Counted from the stretch's first letter, positions 1 through 14,840 are shown. The stretch: DNA of 64,000 nt from Nocardiopsis ansamitocini (GCF_030268225.1 NZ_BSQG01000001.1:1105299-1169298), one strand, 5' to 3'. The notes: generated by a model from the sequence alone, not told the origin. A program made the numbers and translations.

Positions 1-277
1 GTCATCGTCTTGAGCCTACCGATGCCCAGGCCCCGGGCGGACCTCCCGCGCAGCAGGTGGGCGGGTGTGCGCACCGCGCCCCTCGGTCCGCCCGGACCAG
101 GACGGGGGCCGAGGGCGCGGACAGGGGCGTATCACCCTGGCGCGGCCGATGGTCCCAGGCGGAACCAGCCGGTTACCCTGGCGGTTCCGGGCCATCGCGG
201 GAACGCGGTTTCGGAAGCGACCTTTCGGCCCGGACCTTCTTTGACCTGTCATCCGGATCATCAGGTGAGGCCTCGCC

Positions 278-691
278 GTGTCCCGATCCATCAGCCGCGC
301 ACGACGCGGCCCCGCCGGCGCCGCAGCCCAGATCGCGATGGCGATGGCGATGGCGATCTGGGCTGCGGCGCTCGGACCGGCCATGGCCGACAACCGGGCC
401 GAGACGACCGCCGACGCGCGTGGCCGGACCGCCGTCAGCGCGGTGGATCCGGCTGCCGACGGCGAAACGGACCGGCCGACCGGAACCGGGACACGAGCGG
501 GGCATCCGGTTTTCTCCGGGAAACCCCCAGGCGCTACTTCCGCCCCACGGTCAACGGTGCGATCGGCGGCCTCTCCGCGGTCGGTCGCCGGGACCTGGTT
601 GGGGACGGTGCTGGCCGCCGGGGCGGGACTGCTGGTCCTGGGTGCAGCAGTGATGCTGCTGACCCGTGGCGGCGGCCGGGACGAAGAGTAG
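278..691 (+). CDS. Small predicted secreted, membrane-anchored protein (137 aa)
   Basis: I do not recognise a family. The GTG start is preceded by AGGTGAGG at 263-270. The N-terminus looks like a signal peptide: basic residues, then an alanine/methionine-rich hydrophobic stretch ending near residue 38 (GPAMA). The middle is a low-complexity, Asp/Thr/Gly-rich segment. A hydrophobic helix (about residues 108-128) is followed by RGGGRDEE, which gives a short cytoplasmic tail. The expected topology is therefore an exported domain held by a C-terminal anchor. The signal-peptide codons contain a hexanucleotide repeat and a long perfect inverted repeat (318-371). Function is unknown, and the reading frame itself is only moderately certain because overlapping frames are open. 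Confidence 0.5.
   Translation: MSRSISRARRGPAGAAAQIAMAMAMAIWAAALGPAMADNRAETTADARGRTAVSAVDPAADGETDRPTGTGTRAGHPVFSGKPPGATSAPRSTVRSAASPRSVAGTWLGTVLAAGAGLLVLGAAVMLLTRGGGRDEE
318..371 (+). repeat. 19-bp perfect inverted repeat with GCGATG hexamer repeats in the loop
   Basis: The arms at 318-336 and 353-371 are complementary over 19 bp. The 16-nt loop (337-352) is made of GCGATG units, which run from 335 to 358. It lies about 40 nt after the start codon of the 278-691 gene and encodes Ala-Met repeats of its signal peptide. It could form a strong mRNA hairpin, and because the unit is 6 nt, slippage would keep the frame. Confidence 0.75.
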
Positions 692-1303
692 TCCGGGCCG
701 ACACACTTCCCTTGCCCCGAGGAGCGGCGGGATGCCTGATCACCCCCGGAACAAAAACGTTTTTATTCAACTAATTGGATAACGCTTGGGCAACGATGCG
801 AATTTCCCAGGAGTTCTCCGGAAGGCGGCACGGAACCGCCGCCGAGCACAGAAACAACGGTCGCCCATCCCCCGGAGCAGGGCCCTCTCTTATGCGGCAC
901 TTACGGACACGAGGACTGGGCCCGATGGCCGAAACCCCTGAACTGACAGTCGCTCCGCGGCAGCGGAGCATGACGAAGAGCAGGTCATTGGGACAGCCAT
1001 CATCATAATCGACTAATTTCGGCACTACCCGGGCGATACCTATTGGAAGGACCGATCAGGCTCGCTAGTATCTGGCGGTGCGGTGATCAACCCCCCGTCG
1101 ACCCGGCATCGATCAGGTCTCGACGAGCGATTCCAACGTTCGACCATGAGCGATCCGCTTTTGCTCCCCATCCGACCGGACCCCGTATCGAGGTCTCGGC
1201 CAAGGCCCGACCCACCCTCGCGGGGCTGTTCGCCCGCCCCTTGACGGCTGTCACCCAACCGCTGGCGAACGGCATCCGGTTCCTACCTTCATCGGGACAC
1301 AAC
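692..1303. other. Intergenic region upstream of the surface-protein gene
   Basis: I see no supported gene here. Visible elements are a 12-bp palindrome AAAAACGTTTTT at 753-764, directly after the small membrane-protein gene, and a hairpin with arms 952-958 and 963-969. Bases from about 990 are AT-richer and contain CATAAT at 1004-1009, a possible -10 element without a clear -35. Open frames continue across the region, but their codon use does not look coding. Confidence 0.4.
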
Positions 1304-2560
1304 TTGACCATTACTGCTCCTCCCGCATCCCCCAAGGCCGGCAAGGGCGTCAAGCGCACGCTGACCTCCCTGGCCGCGACCACGGCCGCCGGCCTGCTGG
1401 TCCTGGGCTTCGCCGGCCCGGCATCGGCCGAGCCCGAGGTCCTCAACGGCGGCGCCAAGGGCACCTACGTCGGCAACTGGTTCAGCGGCCCCACCGTGCA
1501 CACCAGCGGCGGCAGCTTCGGCACCAGCCTCTTCAAGCTGAAGCTCGAAGACGGCACCGTCCTGAAGACGTACTGCATCGACTCCAAGACCAGCATCCTG
1601 GACAAGGCCAACTACACCGAAGACTCCTGGGCCAACTACCCGGGCAAGGGCAACTTCAACACCCAGCCCGCCAAGGTGCACTGGATCCTGCAGAACTCCT
1701 ACCCCACCGTCGACGTCGCGGCGCTCGGCGCGGCATCCGGTGCCGAGGGGCTCAACGAGAAGCAGGCCATGGCCGGCACCCAGGCCGCCATCTGGCACTT
1801 CAGCAACGGCGTTGAGCTCAAGGAGAGCGGCAACAAGAAGAACAACGCCAACGTCGTCAAGGTCTACGAGTACCTGCTGGCCAACGCCGAGGACCTCCCG
1901 CAGACCGCCGAGCCGGACGCCTCCCTTGCGTTCACCCCGCACGAGGCCTCGGGCGAGGCCGGCAAGGCCATCGGCGAGTTCACCGTCGAGACCAGCGCCA
2001 CGAACCCGCTGCCGCTGACCGTCAACGGCCCCGAGGGTGTCATCGCGGTCGACCTCGAGGGCAACCCGGTCGAGAACGTGTCCAACGGCGACAAGTTCGC
2101 CGTGCTGGTCCCCGAGGGCACCGAGCCCGGCGAGGCCACCGTCTCGGCCTCCGTCGAGGCGCACGTGAACGTCGGCCGCCTGTTCAAGGGCAACAAGGAC
2201 GGCAAGCAGAGCCAGACGCTGATCACCGCCGAGAAGGACAGCACCAAGGTCGACGCCGGTGTGAAGGTCACCTGGGTCAAGGGCGAGGAGCCCAGCCCCG
2301 AGCCCTCCCCGGAGCCCAGCCCCGAGCCCTCCCCGGAGCCCAGCCCGGAGCCGACCCCGACCCCGACCCCGTCCACCCCGGTGGAGACCCCCTCGGAGTC
2401 GCCGAAGCCGACCCCCACCCCCACCCCTGACGACAAGCCCGGTCTGCCCGTGACCGGTGCCGCTCTGGGCGGCCTCATCGCCGCCGCGGTCGTGGCCATC
2501 GGTGGTGGCGGTGCCGCGATGTACCTCTCGCGCAAGCGCAAGAGCGGTCACAGCGCCTAG
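1304..2560 (+). CDS. LPXTG-anchored surface protein with TQXA thioester domain
   Basis: Predicted cell-wall-attached surface protein of 418 aa if TTG 1304 is the start. I chose this start because the signal peptide follows it (basic KGVKR, hydrophobic core, ASA cleavage near residue 42). The upstream frame stays open to 1043 but looks non-coding, and only a weak GGGA precedes the TTG. A thioester (TQXA) domain follows: Cys91 in TYCIDS and Gln160 in GTQAAIWHF are the residues expected to form the internal Cys-Gln thioester, which in related Gram-positive adhesins bonds covalently to host or surface ligands. Next come an Ig-like stretch and a Pro/Glu/Ser then Pro/Thr stalk. The sorting signal LPVTG (about 381-385), a membrane helix and the tail RKRKSGHSA complete the protein. 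No sortase gene is in the window. Confidence 0.85.
   Translation: MTITAPPASPKAGKGVKRTLTSLAATTAAGLLVLGFAGPASAEPEVLNGGAKGTYVGNWFSGPTVHTSGGSFGTSLFKLKLEDGTVLKTYCIDSKTSILDKANYTEDSWANYPGKGNFNTQPAKVHWILQNSYPTVDVAALGAASGAEGLNEKQAMAGTQAAIWHFSNGVELKESGNKKNNANVVKVYEYLLANAEDLPQTAEPDASLAFTPHEASGEAGKAIGEFTVETSATNPLPLTVNGPEGVIAVDLEGNPVENVSNGDKFAVLVPEGTEPGEATVSASVEAHVNVGRLFKGNKDGKQSQTLITAEKDSTKVDAGVKVTWVKGEEPSPEPSPEPSPEPSPEPSPEPTPTPTPSTPVETPSESPKPTPTPTPDDKPGLPVTGAALGGLIAAAVVAIGGGGAAMYLSRKRKSGHSA
2291..2338 (+). repeat. Two tandem 24-bp perfect repeats coding the PEPS stalk
   Basis: The 24-bp unit at 2291-2314 is repeated exactly at 2315-2338, and a diverged partial copy follows. Each unit encodes eight residues of the Pro-Ser-Pro-Glu wall-spanning stalk of the surface protein. 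Copy number could vary between strains without a frameshift and would change stalk length. Confidence 0.9.
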
Positions 2561-2610
2561 TCACAGAACGCCTGTTCCACGGCTTGAGGAGCAGACAGGG
2601 CGATAGCGCG

Positions 2611-2646
2611 AGCGCCCCCGTCGCAGTCACCTGCGACGGGGGCGCT
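2611..2646 (+). terminator. Rho-independent-type hairpin after the surface-protein gene
   Basis: Perfect 15-bp stem (2611-2625 with 2632-2646) and a 6-nt loop GTCACC, about 50 bp after the stop codon. There is no long U tract, as is usual for high-GC actinobacterial terminators. Confidence 0.85.
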
Positions 2647-2692
2647 TCGTCGTTCGGACGGAGTCCGCAAACCAGCACCCCGGAAACAGCGC

Positions 2693-2750
2693 GGGGCGCC
2701 CCTGGGAAATCATCACCCGAACGACGGGTGGGATCTCTCAGGGGCGCCCC
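2693..2750 (-). terminator. Hairpin downstream of gatA
   Basis: Arms 2693-2704 and 2739-2750 (GGGGCGCCCCTG and its complement) enclose a nested CACCCG/CGGGTG stem. It lies 37 bp beyond the gatA stop codon and can also work as a second terminator for the convergent surface-protein gene. Confidence 0.75.
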
Positions 2751-2787
2751 CGAAGCACGTTGCCGTAGCGGCCCCGGAGCGCCTGAC

Positions 2788-4284
2788 TCAGACGGCGAAG
2801 GCGTTCTTGGACAACAGGTCGCCGCCCCATTTCTCCCGAAGCGCCGCCTCGACGGCCGCGCCCACCAGGTAGGTGCGGTCGTCGGCGAGCGCCGGGGCCA
2901 TGATCTGCAGGCCCACCGGGAGGCCGTCCTCTGCGGCGAGCCCGCACGGCACCGACAGCGCGGCGTTGCCGGCCAGGTTCGTGGGGATCGTGCAGAGGTC
3001 GGCCAAGTACATCGCCATCGGGTCGTCGCTGCGCTCACCGATGGGGAATGCCGTGGTCGGCGTGGTCGGCGACAACAGCACGTCGACGTGCTCGAAGGCG
3101 GCGTCGTAGTCGCGCTTGATGAGGGTGCGCACCTGCTGGGCGGACCCGTAGTAGGCGTCGTAGTAGCCGCTGGACAACGCATAGGTTCCCAGGATGATGC
3201 GGCGCTTGACCTCGGGCCCGAACCCCTGGGCACGGGTCAGCGACATCACCTCCTCGGCGCTGCGGGTGCCGTCGTCACCGACACGGAGGCCGTAGCGCAT
3301 GGCGTCGAAGCGGGCAAGGTTCGAGGAGCACTCGCTCGGCGCGATCAGGTAGTAGGCCGAAAGCGCGGTGGCGAAGCTCGGGCAGGACACCTCGACGACC
3401 TTGGCGCCCAGAGACTCCAGCAGTGCGACCGACTCGTTGAAGCGTTCCAGGACACCCGCCTGGTAGCCCTCCCCGGAGAGCTCGCGGACGATGCCGACGC
3501 GCAGCCCCTCGACGTCGGCGCGGCGCGCCGCCTCGACCACCGGGGGGACGGGAGCGTCGATGGAGGTGGAATCGCGTGGGTCGTGCCCGGAGAACGCCTC
3601 GTGCAGCAGGGCTGCGTCAGTTACGTTGCGCGCGAAGGGCCCCGGGGTGTCCAGGGAGGACGCGAAGGCGATCATGCCGTATCGCGACGCTCCACCGTAA
3701 GTGGGCTTGGCACCGACCAGACCGCACACGGCGGCCGGCTGCCGGATGGAACCGCCGGTGTCGGTACCGGTGGCCAGGGGCGCCTCGAACGCGGCGACGG
3801 CCGCCGAGGAACCACCGGAGGAACCGCCCGGGATGCGGGTGAGGTCCCAGGGGTTGCGGGTGACTCCGTAAGCGGAGTTCTCGGTGGAGGACCCCATGGC
3901 GAACTCGTCCATGTTGGTCTTGCCGAGGATCACCAGTCCGGCTTCGCGCAGTCGCGCGGTCACCGTCGCGTCGTAGGGCGGCTGCCACCCTTCGAGGATC
4001 TTGGAGGCGGCGGTGGTGGGCATGTCCTTGGTGGTGAACACGTCCTTGTGGGCGATGGGCACACCGGCCAGCGGTCCGAGCTCCTCACCCGCTGCGCGGC
4101 GGGCGTCCACCGCGCGGGCCTGCTCCAGGGCCGCTTCATCGGCGACGTGCAGGAACGCGTTGACTTCACCGTCGACGGCGCTGATGCGGTCGAGGTAGGC
4201 CTGGGTGGCTTCGACCGATGAGGTCTCGCCGGAGGCGATGGCGGCACCGAGTTCGGCGGCGCTCAGTCGGATCAGCTCGCTCAT
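2788..4284 (-). CDS. gatA: Glu-tRNA(Gln)/Asp-tRNA(Asn) amidotransferase subunit A
   Basis: Amidase subunit of the GatCAB complex. It releases ammonia from glutamine, which is used to convert Glu-tRNA(Gln) (or Asp-tRNA(Asn)) to the amide form in the cytoplasm. The 498-aa length is normal. The amidase-signature catalytic triad is visible: Lys80 (IAHK), cis-Ser155 in the [10 protein letters not shown] loop and Ser179 in TDTGGSI. The gene overlaps gatC by 4 bp (ATGA), which indicates translational coupling. gatB, which usually completes the operon, is not downstream. A terminator and the convergent surface-protein gene occupy that place. Confidence 0.97.
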   Translation of the reverse strand: MSELIRLSAAELGAAIASGETSSVEATQAYLDRISAVDGEVNAFLHVADEAALEQARAVDARRAAGEELGPLAGVPIAHKDVFTTKDMPTTAASKILEGWQPPYDATVTARLREAGLVILGKTNMDEFAMGSSTENSAYGVTRNPWDLTRIPGGSSGGSSAAVAAFEAPLATGTDTGGSIRQPAAVCGLVGAKPTYGGASRYGMIAFASSLDTPGPFARNVTDAALLHEAFSGHDPRDSTSIDAPVPPVVEAARRADVEGLRVGIVRELSGEGYQAGVLERFNESVALLESLGAKVVEVSCPSFATALSAYYLIAPSECSSNLARFDAMRYGLRVGDDGTRSAEEVMSLTRAQGFGPEVKRRIILGTYALSSGYYDAYYGSAQQVRTLIKRDYDAAFEHVDVLLSPTTPTTAFPIGERSDDPMAMYLADLCTIPTNLAGNAALSVPCGLAAEDGLPVGLQIMAPALADDRTYLVGAAVEAALREKWGGDLLSKNAFAV

Positions 4285-4580
4285 TCCTGCTCTCCCAGGA
4301 TCTGCGGCACGCGGAACCGGCCGTCCTCCACCGCGGGGGCTCCCGCCAGCGCCTGGTCGGGGGTGAGGCCCGGCTGGGACTCGTCGGGGCGGTAGACGTT
4401 GGTCAGCGGCAGGGCGTGCGAGGTCGGCGGGATATCGCCCTTGGCGACTTCCTGGACCTTCGCCACAGCGGAGATGATCTCTCCGAGCTGGGCGGCGAGC
4501 TGGTCGAGCTCGTCCTCGCGCAGCGCCAACCGCGACAACCGGGCGAGGTGCGCGACCTCATCGCGGGTGATGGCGGACAT
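4281..4580 (-). CDS. gatC: Glu-tRNA(Gln)/Asp-tRNA(Asn) amidotransferase subunit C
   Basis: Small GatC subunit (99 aa) that wraps around GatA and stabilises the GatA-GatB contact. Residues 1-40 ([20 protein letters not shown]) match the family N-terminus, and this is why I use the ATG at 4580 rather than the one nine bases upstream at 4589. The C-terminus contains the typical [10 protein letters not shown] segment. The stop codon overlaps the gatA start. The roughly 280 bp upstream, to the end of the GGDEF-EAL gene, must hold the promoter, but I see no clear consensus there. Confidence 0.95.
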   Translation of the reverse strand: MSAITRDEVAHLARLSRLALREDELDQLAAQLGEIISAVAKVQEVAKGDIPPTSHALPLTNVYRPDESQPGLTPDQALAGAPAVEDGRFRVPQILGEQE

Positions 4581-4860
4581 GAATGGCAAACCGTTTCTTC
4601 GGCGGATTCGGACAGGTCAATCCTATTGCTGCGCGAAGGCACTCGGGGGTGCGGTCGAGCGTCCGAGGCGGATGCAGACCGCCCGTGCGCTCACGTCTTC
4701 ATCCGGTCCGGGACGAAAACGGCACACCCGGCAGCTCAGAGGGGCGTGCGCCTTTCTGCGACCGGACACGGCACGTGTTTCACGGGTCGCCTACGACGGT
4801 GGCGAACGTCGTGGACGGCCCGTCGGAGGACCGGCCGTGTGCGCCTTGCCGGCGCCCGCT

Positions 4861-7026
<2,166 letters not shown>

Positions 7027-7208
7027 GACCGAAACGGCCGTAAAACGGCTTCAGCCGTTACTGGTCAGCTTACGTTGCTTCGTCACCACGTGTCGCCGAT
7101 TGCCGACTTTAGGTGAACTACCGTCTACCTGAAACAATCACCCGTTTCGGTCCAGAATACTGCGCGAGGTAGCCCGGTGACTGCGTATCGTGTTAGGCAT
7201 TCGACCTG

Positions 7209-10505
<3,297 letters not shown>

Positions 10506-10544
10506 GTTGCAACAGGGTAGGGCAAGGAGCCGTTCGCCGTGGCC

Positions 10545-11063
10545 TCAGGCGCTCGGCCCGACCAGGTCCCCCGTTGGCTCGGACTCGGACTCGGCAGGGC
10601 CCCTGCGGGAACGACGCCACCACAGGACGAGGGCGAGACCTCCGAGGAGCAGCAGGACCGCTGCCACCGCGAGAGACGGTGAGTGCAGGAAGAGACCGCG
10701 CAGGGCGTTGAGAACGACGACGACGCCGACGCTGTAGATGCCCGCCCAGATCAGGCAGCCGACGAACATGGCGACGAGGTAGCGGGGAAAGGCCATCCGC
10801 ATGGCACCGGCGGCCAGGTTGACCGCTGTCTGGATGCCGACGGTCAGGAAGGAGAAGGTGACCGCCGGCGGCCCGAACCGGTTGATGAGGTGCTCGGCCT
10901 TGGCGAGCTTGGCGCCGATCCGCTCGGCAAGGCGCGACCGGTGCAGGCCGGCACCGACGCCCCGGCCGATCCAATAGGTCATCTGTGCTCTGGCGAGAAC
11001 GATGCCGAGCAGCGAGAAGTAGACGACCCAATAGGGTTGCCCGTCCAAGAACGCGTACGGCAT
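10545..11063 (-). CDS. DedA/VTT-family membrane protein
   Basis: 172-aa integral membrane protein with about four hydrophobic segments. It includes a re-entrant-type stretch FSFLTVGIQTAVNLAAGAMRM, as in DedA (SNARE-associated Golgi protein/VTT) proteins. Family members flip lipid carriers such as undecaprenyl phosphate or phosphatidylethanolamine, or support membrane homeostasis. The substrate here is unknown. It is slightly shorter than usual because the C-terminus ends in a basic, then acidic tail. It lies between mnmA and the MetE-like gene on the same strand. Confidence 0.8.
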   Translation of the reverse strand: MPYAFLDGQPYWVVYFSLLGIVLARAQMTYWIGRGVGAGLHRSRLAERIGAKLAKAEHLINRFGPPAVTFSFLTVGIQTAVNLAAGAMRMAFPRYLVAMFVGCLIWAGIYSVGVVVVLNALRGLFLHSPSLAVAAVLLLLGGLALVLWWRRSRRGPAESESEPTGDLVGPSA

Positions 11064-11196
11064 CCCGATCCTCCCAGCGCGGCACCGCGGAACAACAATG
11101 CTATGCCTTGCCTAACTTCACGCGGGACCGGGTGCGATCAATCCGACAAAATGGAATTTTCACCATGAACTGTCCGCGCCTGTTTCCGACGGCGGT

Positions 11197-12282
11197 TCAG
11201 CCTGCGGAGGCGGCCTCTCCCGTGCGCGAGGTCGTGGCGATCGTGGCCGAACCCATGACGACGTCGCCGTCGTAGAGCACTGCGGCCTGCCCCGCGGCCA
11301 CACCCGTGGCAGGTTCGACCAGGGTGATCACGAGTTCGCCGTCGCGCTCGTGCGCGTGGCAGTCGTGCACCTCTCCGTGTGCGCGCAACTGCACGGTGAA
11401 GGGGGTGGGCTCGGTCGGTGCGGCGCACCCCGACCACACCGGGCGCTGGGCGATGATGCCGTCGACTGCGAGCGAGGCCCGTGGGCCCACCGTGACGGTG
11501 TTGTTCACCGGCTCGATGGAGAGGACGTAGCGCCGATTGACGGCTCCTCCCAGGTTGAGCCCCTTGCGCTGCCCCACGGTGAAGGCGTGTGCTCCTTCAT
11601 GGGTTCCCAGGACCGCACCGGACTCGTCCACGATCGGCCCCGGTTCACTGCCGAGCGTGCGGTTGAGGAACCCGGCGGTGTCACCGTCGGCGATGAAGCA
11701 GATGTCGTGGCTGTCGGGCTTGTCGGCCACCGACAGTCCCCTGCGATCGGCCTCGGCCCGGACTTCGGCCTTGGTGCAGTCCCCCAGGGGGAACATGGAG
11801 TGCGCGAGCTGCTCCCGGTTGAGAACCGCGAGGACGTAGGACTGGTCCTTGGCGTAGTCGACGCTTCGGCGCAAGCGGCCGTCGAGCATCCGGACGTGGT
11901 GACCGGTGCACACCGCGTCGAAGCCCAGCGCGATGGCGCGGTCCAGAACCGCCTCGAACTTGATCTTCTCGTTGCAGCGCAGACAGGGGTTGGGGGTGCG
12001 GCCCGCCGCGTACTCGGCGACGAAGTCCTGCACCACTTCCCGGTCGAACTCTTCGGCCATGTCCCAGATGTAGAAGGGGATACCGATGACGTCGGCAGCT
12101 CGCCGGGCGTCCCGGGAGTCTTCCACCGTGCAACAGCCGCGGGCCCCCGTGCGGTAGGACTGGGGGTTCTTGGCCAGGGCAAGATGGACACCGGTGACGT
12201 CATGGCCGGCCTCAGCCGCGCGGGCCGCGGCCACCGCGGAATCAACGCCGCCCGACATGGCGGCCAGTACTCGCAAAGTCAT
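11197..12282 (-). CDS. mnmA: tRNA-specific 2-thiouridylase
   Basis: Adds sulfur at C2 of wobble uridine-34 in tRNA(Lys/Glu/Gln), using ATP and persulfide sulfur. 361 aa, normal for the family. The ATP-binding PP-loop [10 protein letters not shown] starts at residue 10. The catalytic cysteines are Cys100 (NPCLRC) and Cys195 (HDICFI). A cysteine desulfurase gene (13671-14840) lies 1.4 kb away on the same strand and is the obvious sulfur donor. The two are separated by a plus-strand gene that diverges from mnmA. Confidence 0.96.
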   Translation of the reverse strand: MTLRVLAAMSGGVDSAVAAARAAEAGHDVTGVHLALAKNPQSYRTGARGCCTVEDSRDARRAADVIGIPFYIWDMAEEFDREVVQDFVAEYAAGRTPNPCLRCNEKIKFEAVLDRAIALGFDAVCTGHHVRMLDGRLRRSVDYAKDQSYVLAVLNREQLAHSMFPLGDCTKAEVRAEADRRGLSVADKPDSHDICFIADGDTAGFLNRTLGSEPGPIVDESGAVLGTHEGAHAFTVGQRKGLNLGGAVNRRYVLSIEPVNNTVTVGPRASLAVDGIIAQRPVWSGCAAPTEPTPFTVQLRAHGEVHDCHAHERDGELVITLVEPATGVAAGQAAVLYDGDVVMGSATIATTSRTGEAASAG

Positions 12283-12388
12283 AGCCCTACCAGACTAAGC
12301 GGTGCAGAAGGCTGCATCCGCCCTATTTTCCCGTGACCAGTCGACGTCACTGCCGGGAGCACCGTCCGACTCTGCGAAAATCGATGTC

Positions 12389-13543
12389 ATGGCTCTGTTC
12401 CGTCGCCGTCGCTCCGCCGATTCCCTGTCCGCCGTCGCCATCGACGACTTCTGGTCCTCATGGGCCGACGTCCGCGAGGCGCTGGCCGCATCCATCGATG
12501 CCCGAACCGCCGTTCCCGCCGAGGAGGCCCAACGCCTCGACGAACGCGTGCAGCGCATCCACCAAGGGCTCGGCTGGGAGGTGTCACCCGCTCCGGCACC
12601 GGACCCCGCCGACCTCGCCGTCTCCTTCGACGACCCCGCCGCACTGTTCGCGAGCCTTGAGTCCCCCTCGGACGCATCGGCTCCCACCCCCGCCTATGCA
12701 CTGACCCTTCGCGCGGGCGAGGACGACGACGCACGGGTGCTGGCCGAGCGCTGGTACCGCGCAGCTCCGGAGGACGCCGCGTGGGCGTTCTTCCCCTCCG
12801 TACCGGCCGACCACGGCAGGCTCACGAAGAGCACGGTCGTCAGCGACCACGAGCTCGACCTGTCGCACACGTCGGTGAGCCTGCGGGTGGACCACGCCAG
12901 CGGCCGGATCGAGGTGGGCGTCTACCATCCCGACTTCATGTTCCTGCCCGAGGAGGTCCAACTGGAGGTGGCCGAGCAGGTGACGATGCTCGCGCTGGGC
13001 GAGGACCACGTCGTGCGCTGGATCTCCACCGTTCGCCCTCTCGTGGAGAAGCCGCTCGATCCGCTTCCCCCGACCTCGATGCCCTCGGTGGTGGAACAGC
13101 TCTCGGGTATAGGCAGCAGCGGGGGCTGGGTGACGCTGCAGGGCAGGGTACCGCTGCGCGGACCGGTGCAGATCGCGGTGCGCCATCCGCTACACCGCCG
13201 TGATTACCCGGCTTTCTCTCTGTACGTACAGGTGGTCGTGGGTTACGCCGATACCGACGACGACAAACTGCCTGCGCAGTCGTCGGCGGCCGCTCTGGAC
13301 GCCTTCGCGCTGGGGTTGCGCGGCCTGCTTGGCAACAACGGGGCGCTCCTGGCCCACCAGACCATCGGTGGACAGCGAATCTTCCACTTCTACCTCGACC
13401 CCGAGTCCGGCGTACTGCCGGAACTGCAGAAGGCCGTGGCGGAGTGGCCTGAGGGCAAGACCCAGTTGCAGAGCGCCCTGGAGCCCGAGTGGGACACCAT
13501 CAATCAGATCCTGAAACCGATCAGGCGCCAGCTGGGTCGCTGA
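12389..13543 (+). CDS. Conserved-looking hypothetical protein (384 aa)
   Basis: I do not recognise the family. The ATG at 12389 begins MALFRRRRSADSL, and the frame is open further upstream to 12302 without support. The sequence is soluble, without signal peptide or membrane helix, and mixed alpha/beta. It starts with a short basic head and an acidic helical segment (residues about 15-65). Segments such as LSHTSVSLRVDHASGRIEVGVYHPDF and WISTVRPLVEKPLDPLPP suggest a folded beta-rich domain. It is divergent to mnmA and ends at a strong terminator. Position between two tRNA-thiolation genes is suggestive only. Confidence 0.8.
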   Translation: MALFRRRRSADSLSAVAIDDFWSSWADVREALAASIDARTAVPAEEAQRLDERVQRIHQGLGWEVSPAPAPDPADLAVSFDDPAALFASLESPSDASAPTPAYALTLRAGEDDDARVLAERWYRAAPEDAAWAFFPSVPADHGRLTKSTVVSDHELDLSHTSVSLRVDHASGRIEVGVYHPDFMFLPEEVQLEVAEQVTMLALGEDHVVRWISTVRPLVEKPLDPLPPTSMPSVVEQLSGIGSSGGWVTLQGRVPLRGPVQIAVRHPLHRRDYPAFSLYVQVVVGYADTDDDKLPAQSSAAALDAFALGLRGLLGNNGALLAHQTIGGQRIFHFYLDPESGVLPELQKAVAEWPEGKTQLQSALEPEWDTINQILKPIRRQLGR

Positions 13544-13552
13544 ATGTCCATC

Positions 13553-13581
13553 GTCCTGGGGCGACGCAGCCGCCCCAGGAC
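13553..13581. terminator. Bidirectional hairpin between the 384-aa gene and the cysteine desulfurase
   Basis: Perfect 11-bp stem (13553-13563 with 13571-13581) and a 7-nt loop, ten bases after the stop of the plus-strand gene and about 90 bp past the end of the convergent desulfurase gene. Confidence 0.85.
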
Positions 13582-13670
13582 ACGGACGGACCGGCACTCG
13601 CAGTGCGCCGCTCGCCCACGACAGTGGGCGGCAGCATTCGCCGGGGCGCATCCGGCCACCGTGGGACCGC

Positions 13671-14840
13671 CTAGTGACGTTTGGCCCGGGCCTTTCGGGC
13701 GCGTTCCACGATCGGTCCCAGGGCTCGGGCGAGGGCGGCGATGTCGGCTCTGGTCGATCCTCGTCCCAACGAGAGGCGCAATGAGCCCCGGGCGGTGTCG
13801 GGATCGGCGCCCATTGCAAGCAGTACATGGCTGGGCTGGGAGACTCCTGCGGAGCAGGCCGAACCGGTGGAGCACTCGATGCCCTGGGCGTCCAGCAGCA
13901 TCAGGAGGGCGTCCCCCTCGCAGCCCGGGAAGGCGATATGGGCGTTACCGGCCAGCCGGTCGGTGGGGTGACCGTTGAGCGTGCTGTCGGGCACCGCTTC
14001 ACGGACCGCCCCGATCAGTTCGTCGCGTAGTGCGGCGAGCTCCGCGGCGTGGTGGTCGCGTTCGGCCACGGCCAGGCCGACGGCCGTGGCCAGGCCGCGC
14101 AGCAGAGGAGTCGTCAAGGTGCCCGAACGCACCTCTCTCTCCTGGCCGCCGCCGTGCAGGACCGGGACCGGATCCACACCGCGGGCAAGCAGCAGCGCCC
14201 CCGCCCCCGTCGGCCCACCGAGCTTGTGCCCGCTCAAGGTCAGGGCGGACACTCCACTGGCCGCGAAGTCCACGGGCAGCACCCCCACTGCCTGCACGGC
14301 ATCGGTGTGGAAGGGAATCCCGTATTCGGCGGCCACAGCGGCGAGCTCTGCCACCGGCTGGATGGTCCCCACCTCGTTGTTGGCCCACATCACCGAGACC
14401 AGGGCGACGTCGGCGGGTTCCTGCTCGATGGCCGCGCGCAGCGTCTCGGGGGCGACCCGGCCGTAGCCGTCGACCGGCAGCTCTTCGCAGACCGCGCCCT
14501 GGTGGTCGGCGATCCAGCGGGCGGGGTCGAGTACCGCGTGGTGTTCGACAGCACTGACGAGAACACGCCGGCGTGCCCGGTCGGCGGCATTCCTGGCCCA
14601 GTACAGTCCCTTGATCGCGAGGTTGTCGGCCTCGGTACCCCCGCTGGTGAAAACCACCTCGTTGGGGGTGCAGCGCAGGGCGTCGGCGATCTCCTCGCGG
14701 GACTCCTCCACCACTCTGCGGGCTCGACGTCCTGCGCCGTGCAATGAGGAGGCGTTGCCGAGGACACCGAACTGGTCCGTCATAGCGGCGATGGCCTCGG
14801 GGCGGACAGTGGTCGTGGCGGCGTGATCGAAGTACACCAT
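13671..14840 (-). CDS. Cysteine desulfurase (IscS/NifS type)
   Basis: PLP enzyme that converts cysteine to alanine and carries the sulfur as a persulfide for Fe-S clusters and tRNA thiolation. 389 aa from the ATG at 14840 (MVYFDHAATT, the family N-terminus). The PLP lysine is Lys206 in LSGHKLGG, and the active-site cysteine is Cys329 in GSACSAG, on the long-loop type of class I enzymes. No iscU or scaffold gene is adjacent, so a main role in supplying MnmA is plausible. The open frame extends upstream but lacks the family sequence. Confidence 0.93.
   Translation of the reverse strand: MVYFDHAATTTVRPEAIAAMTDQFGVLGNASSLHGAGRRARRVVEESREEIADALRCTPNEVVFTSGGTEADNLAIKGLYWARNAADRARRRVLVSAVEHHAVLDPARWIADHQGAVCEELPVDGYGRVAPETLRAAIEQEPADVALVSVMWANNEVGTIQPVAELAAVAAEYGIPFHTDAVQAVGVLPVDFAASGVSALTLSGHKLGGPTGAGALLLARGVDPVPVLHGGGQEREVRSGTLTTPLLRGLATAVGLAVAERDHHAAELAALRDELIGAVREAVPDSTLNGHPTDRLAGNAHIAFPGCEGDALLMLLDAQGIECSTGSACSAGVSQPSHVLLAMGADPDTARGSLRLSLGRGSTRADIAALARALGPIVERARKARAKRH

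Noticed and set aside
753-764. AAAAACGTTTTT palindrome
   Set aside because: Too short and AT-only to call a terminator or operator without conservation.
1289-2551. 420-codon minus-strand frame opposite the surface protein
   Set aside because: Repetitive Gly/Leu/Val sequence reflects the complement of the coding strand; the plus strand has signal peptide, thioester residues and LPXTG.
11099-11117. Second iron-box-like sequence upstream of the DedA gene
   Set aside because: Only about 11 of 19 positions match, which chance could explain.
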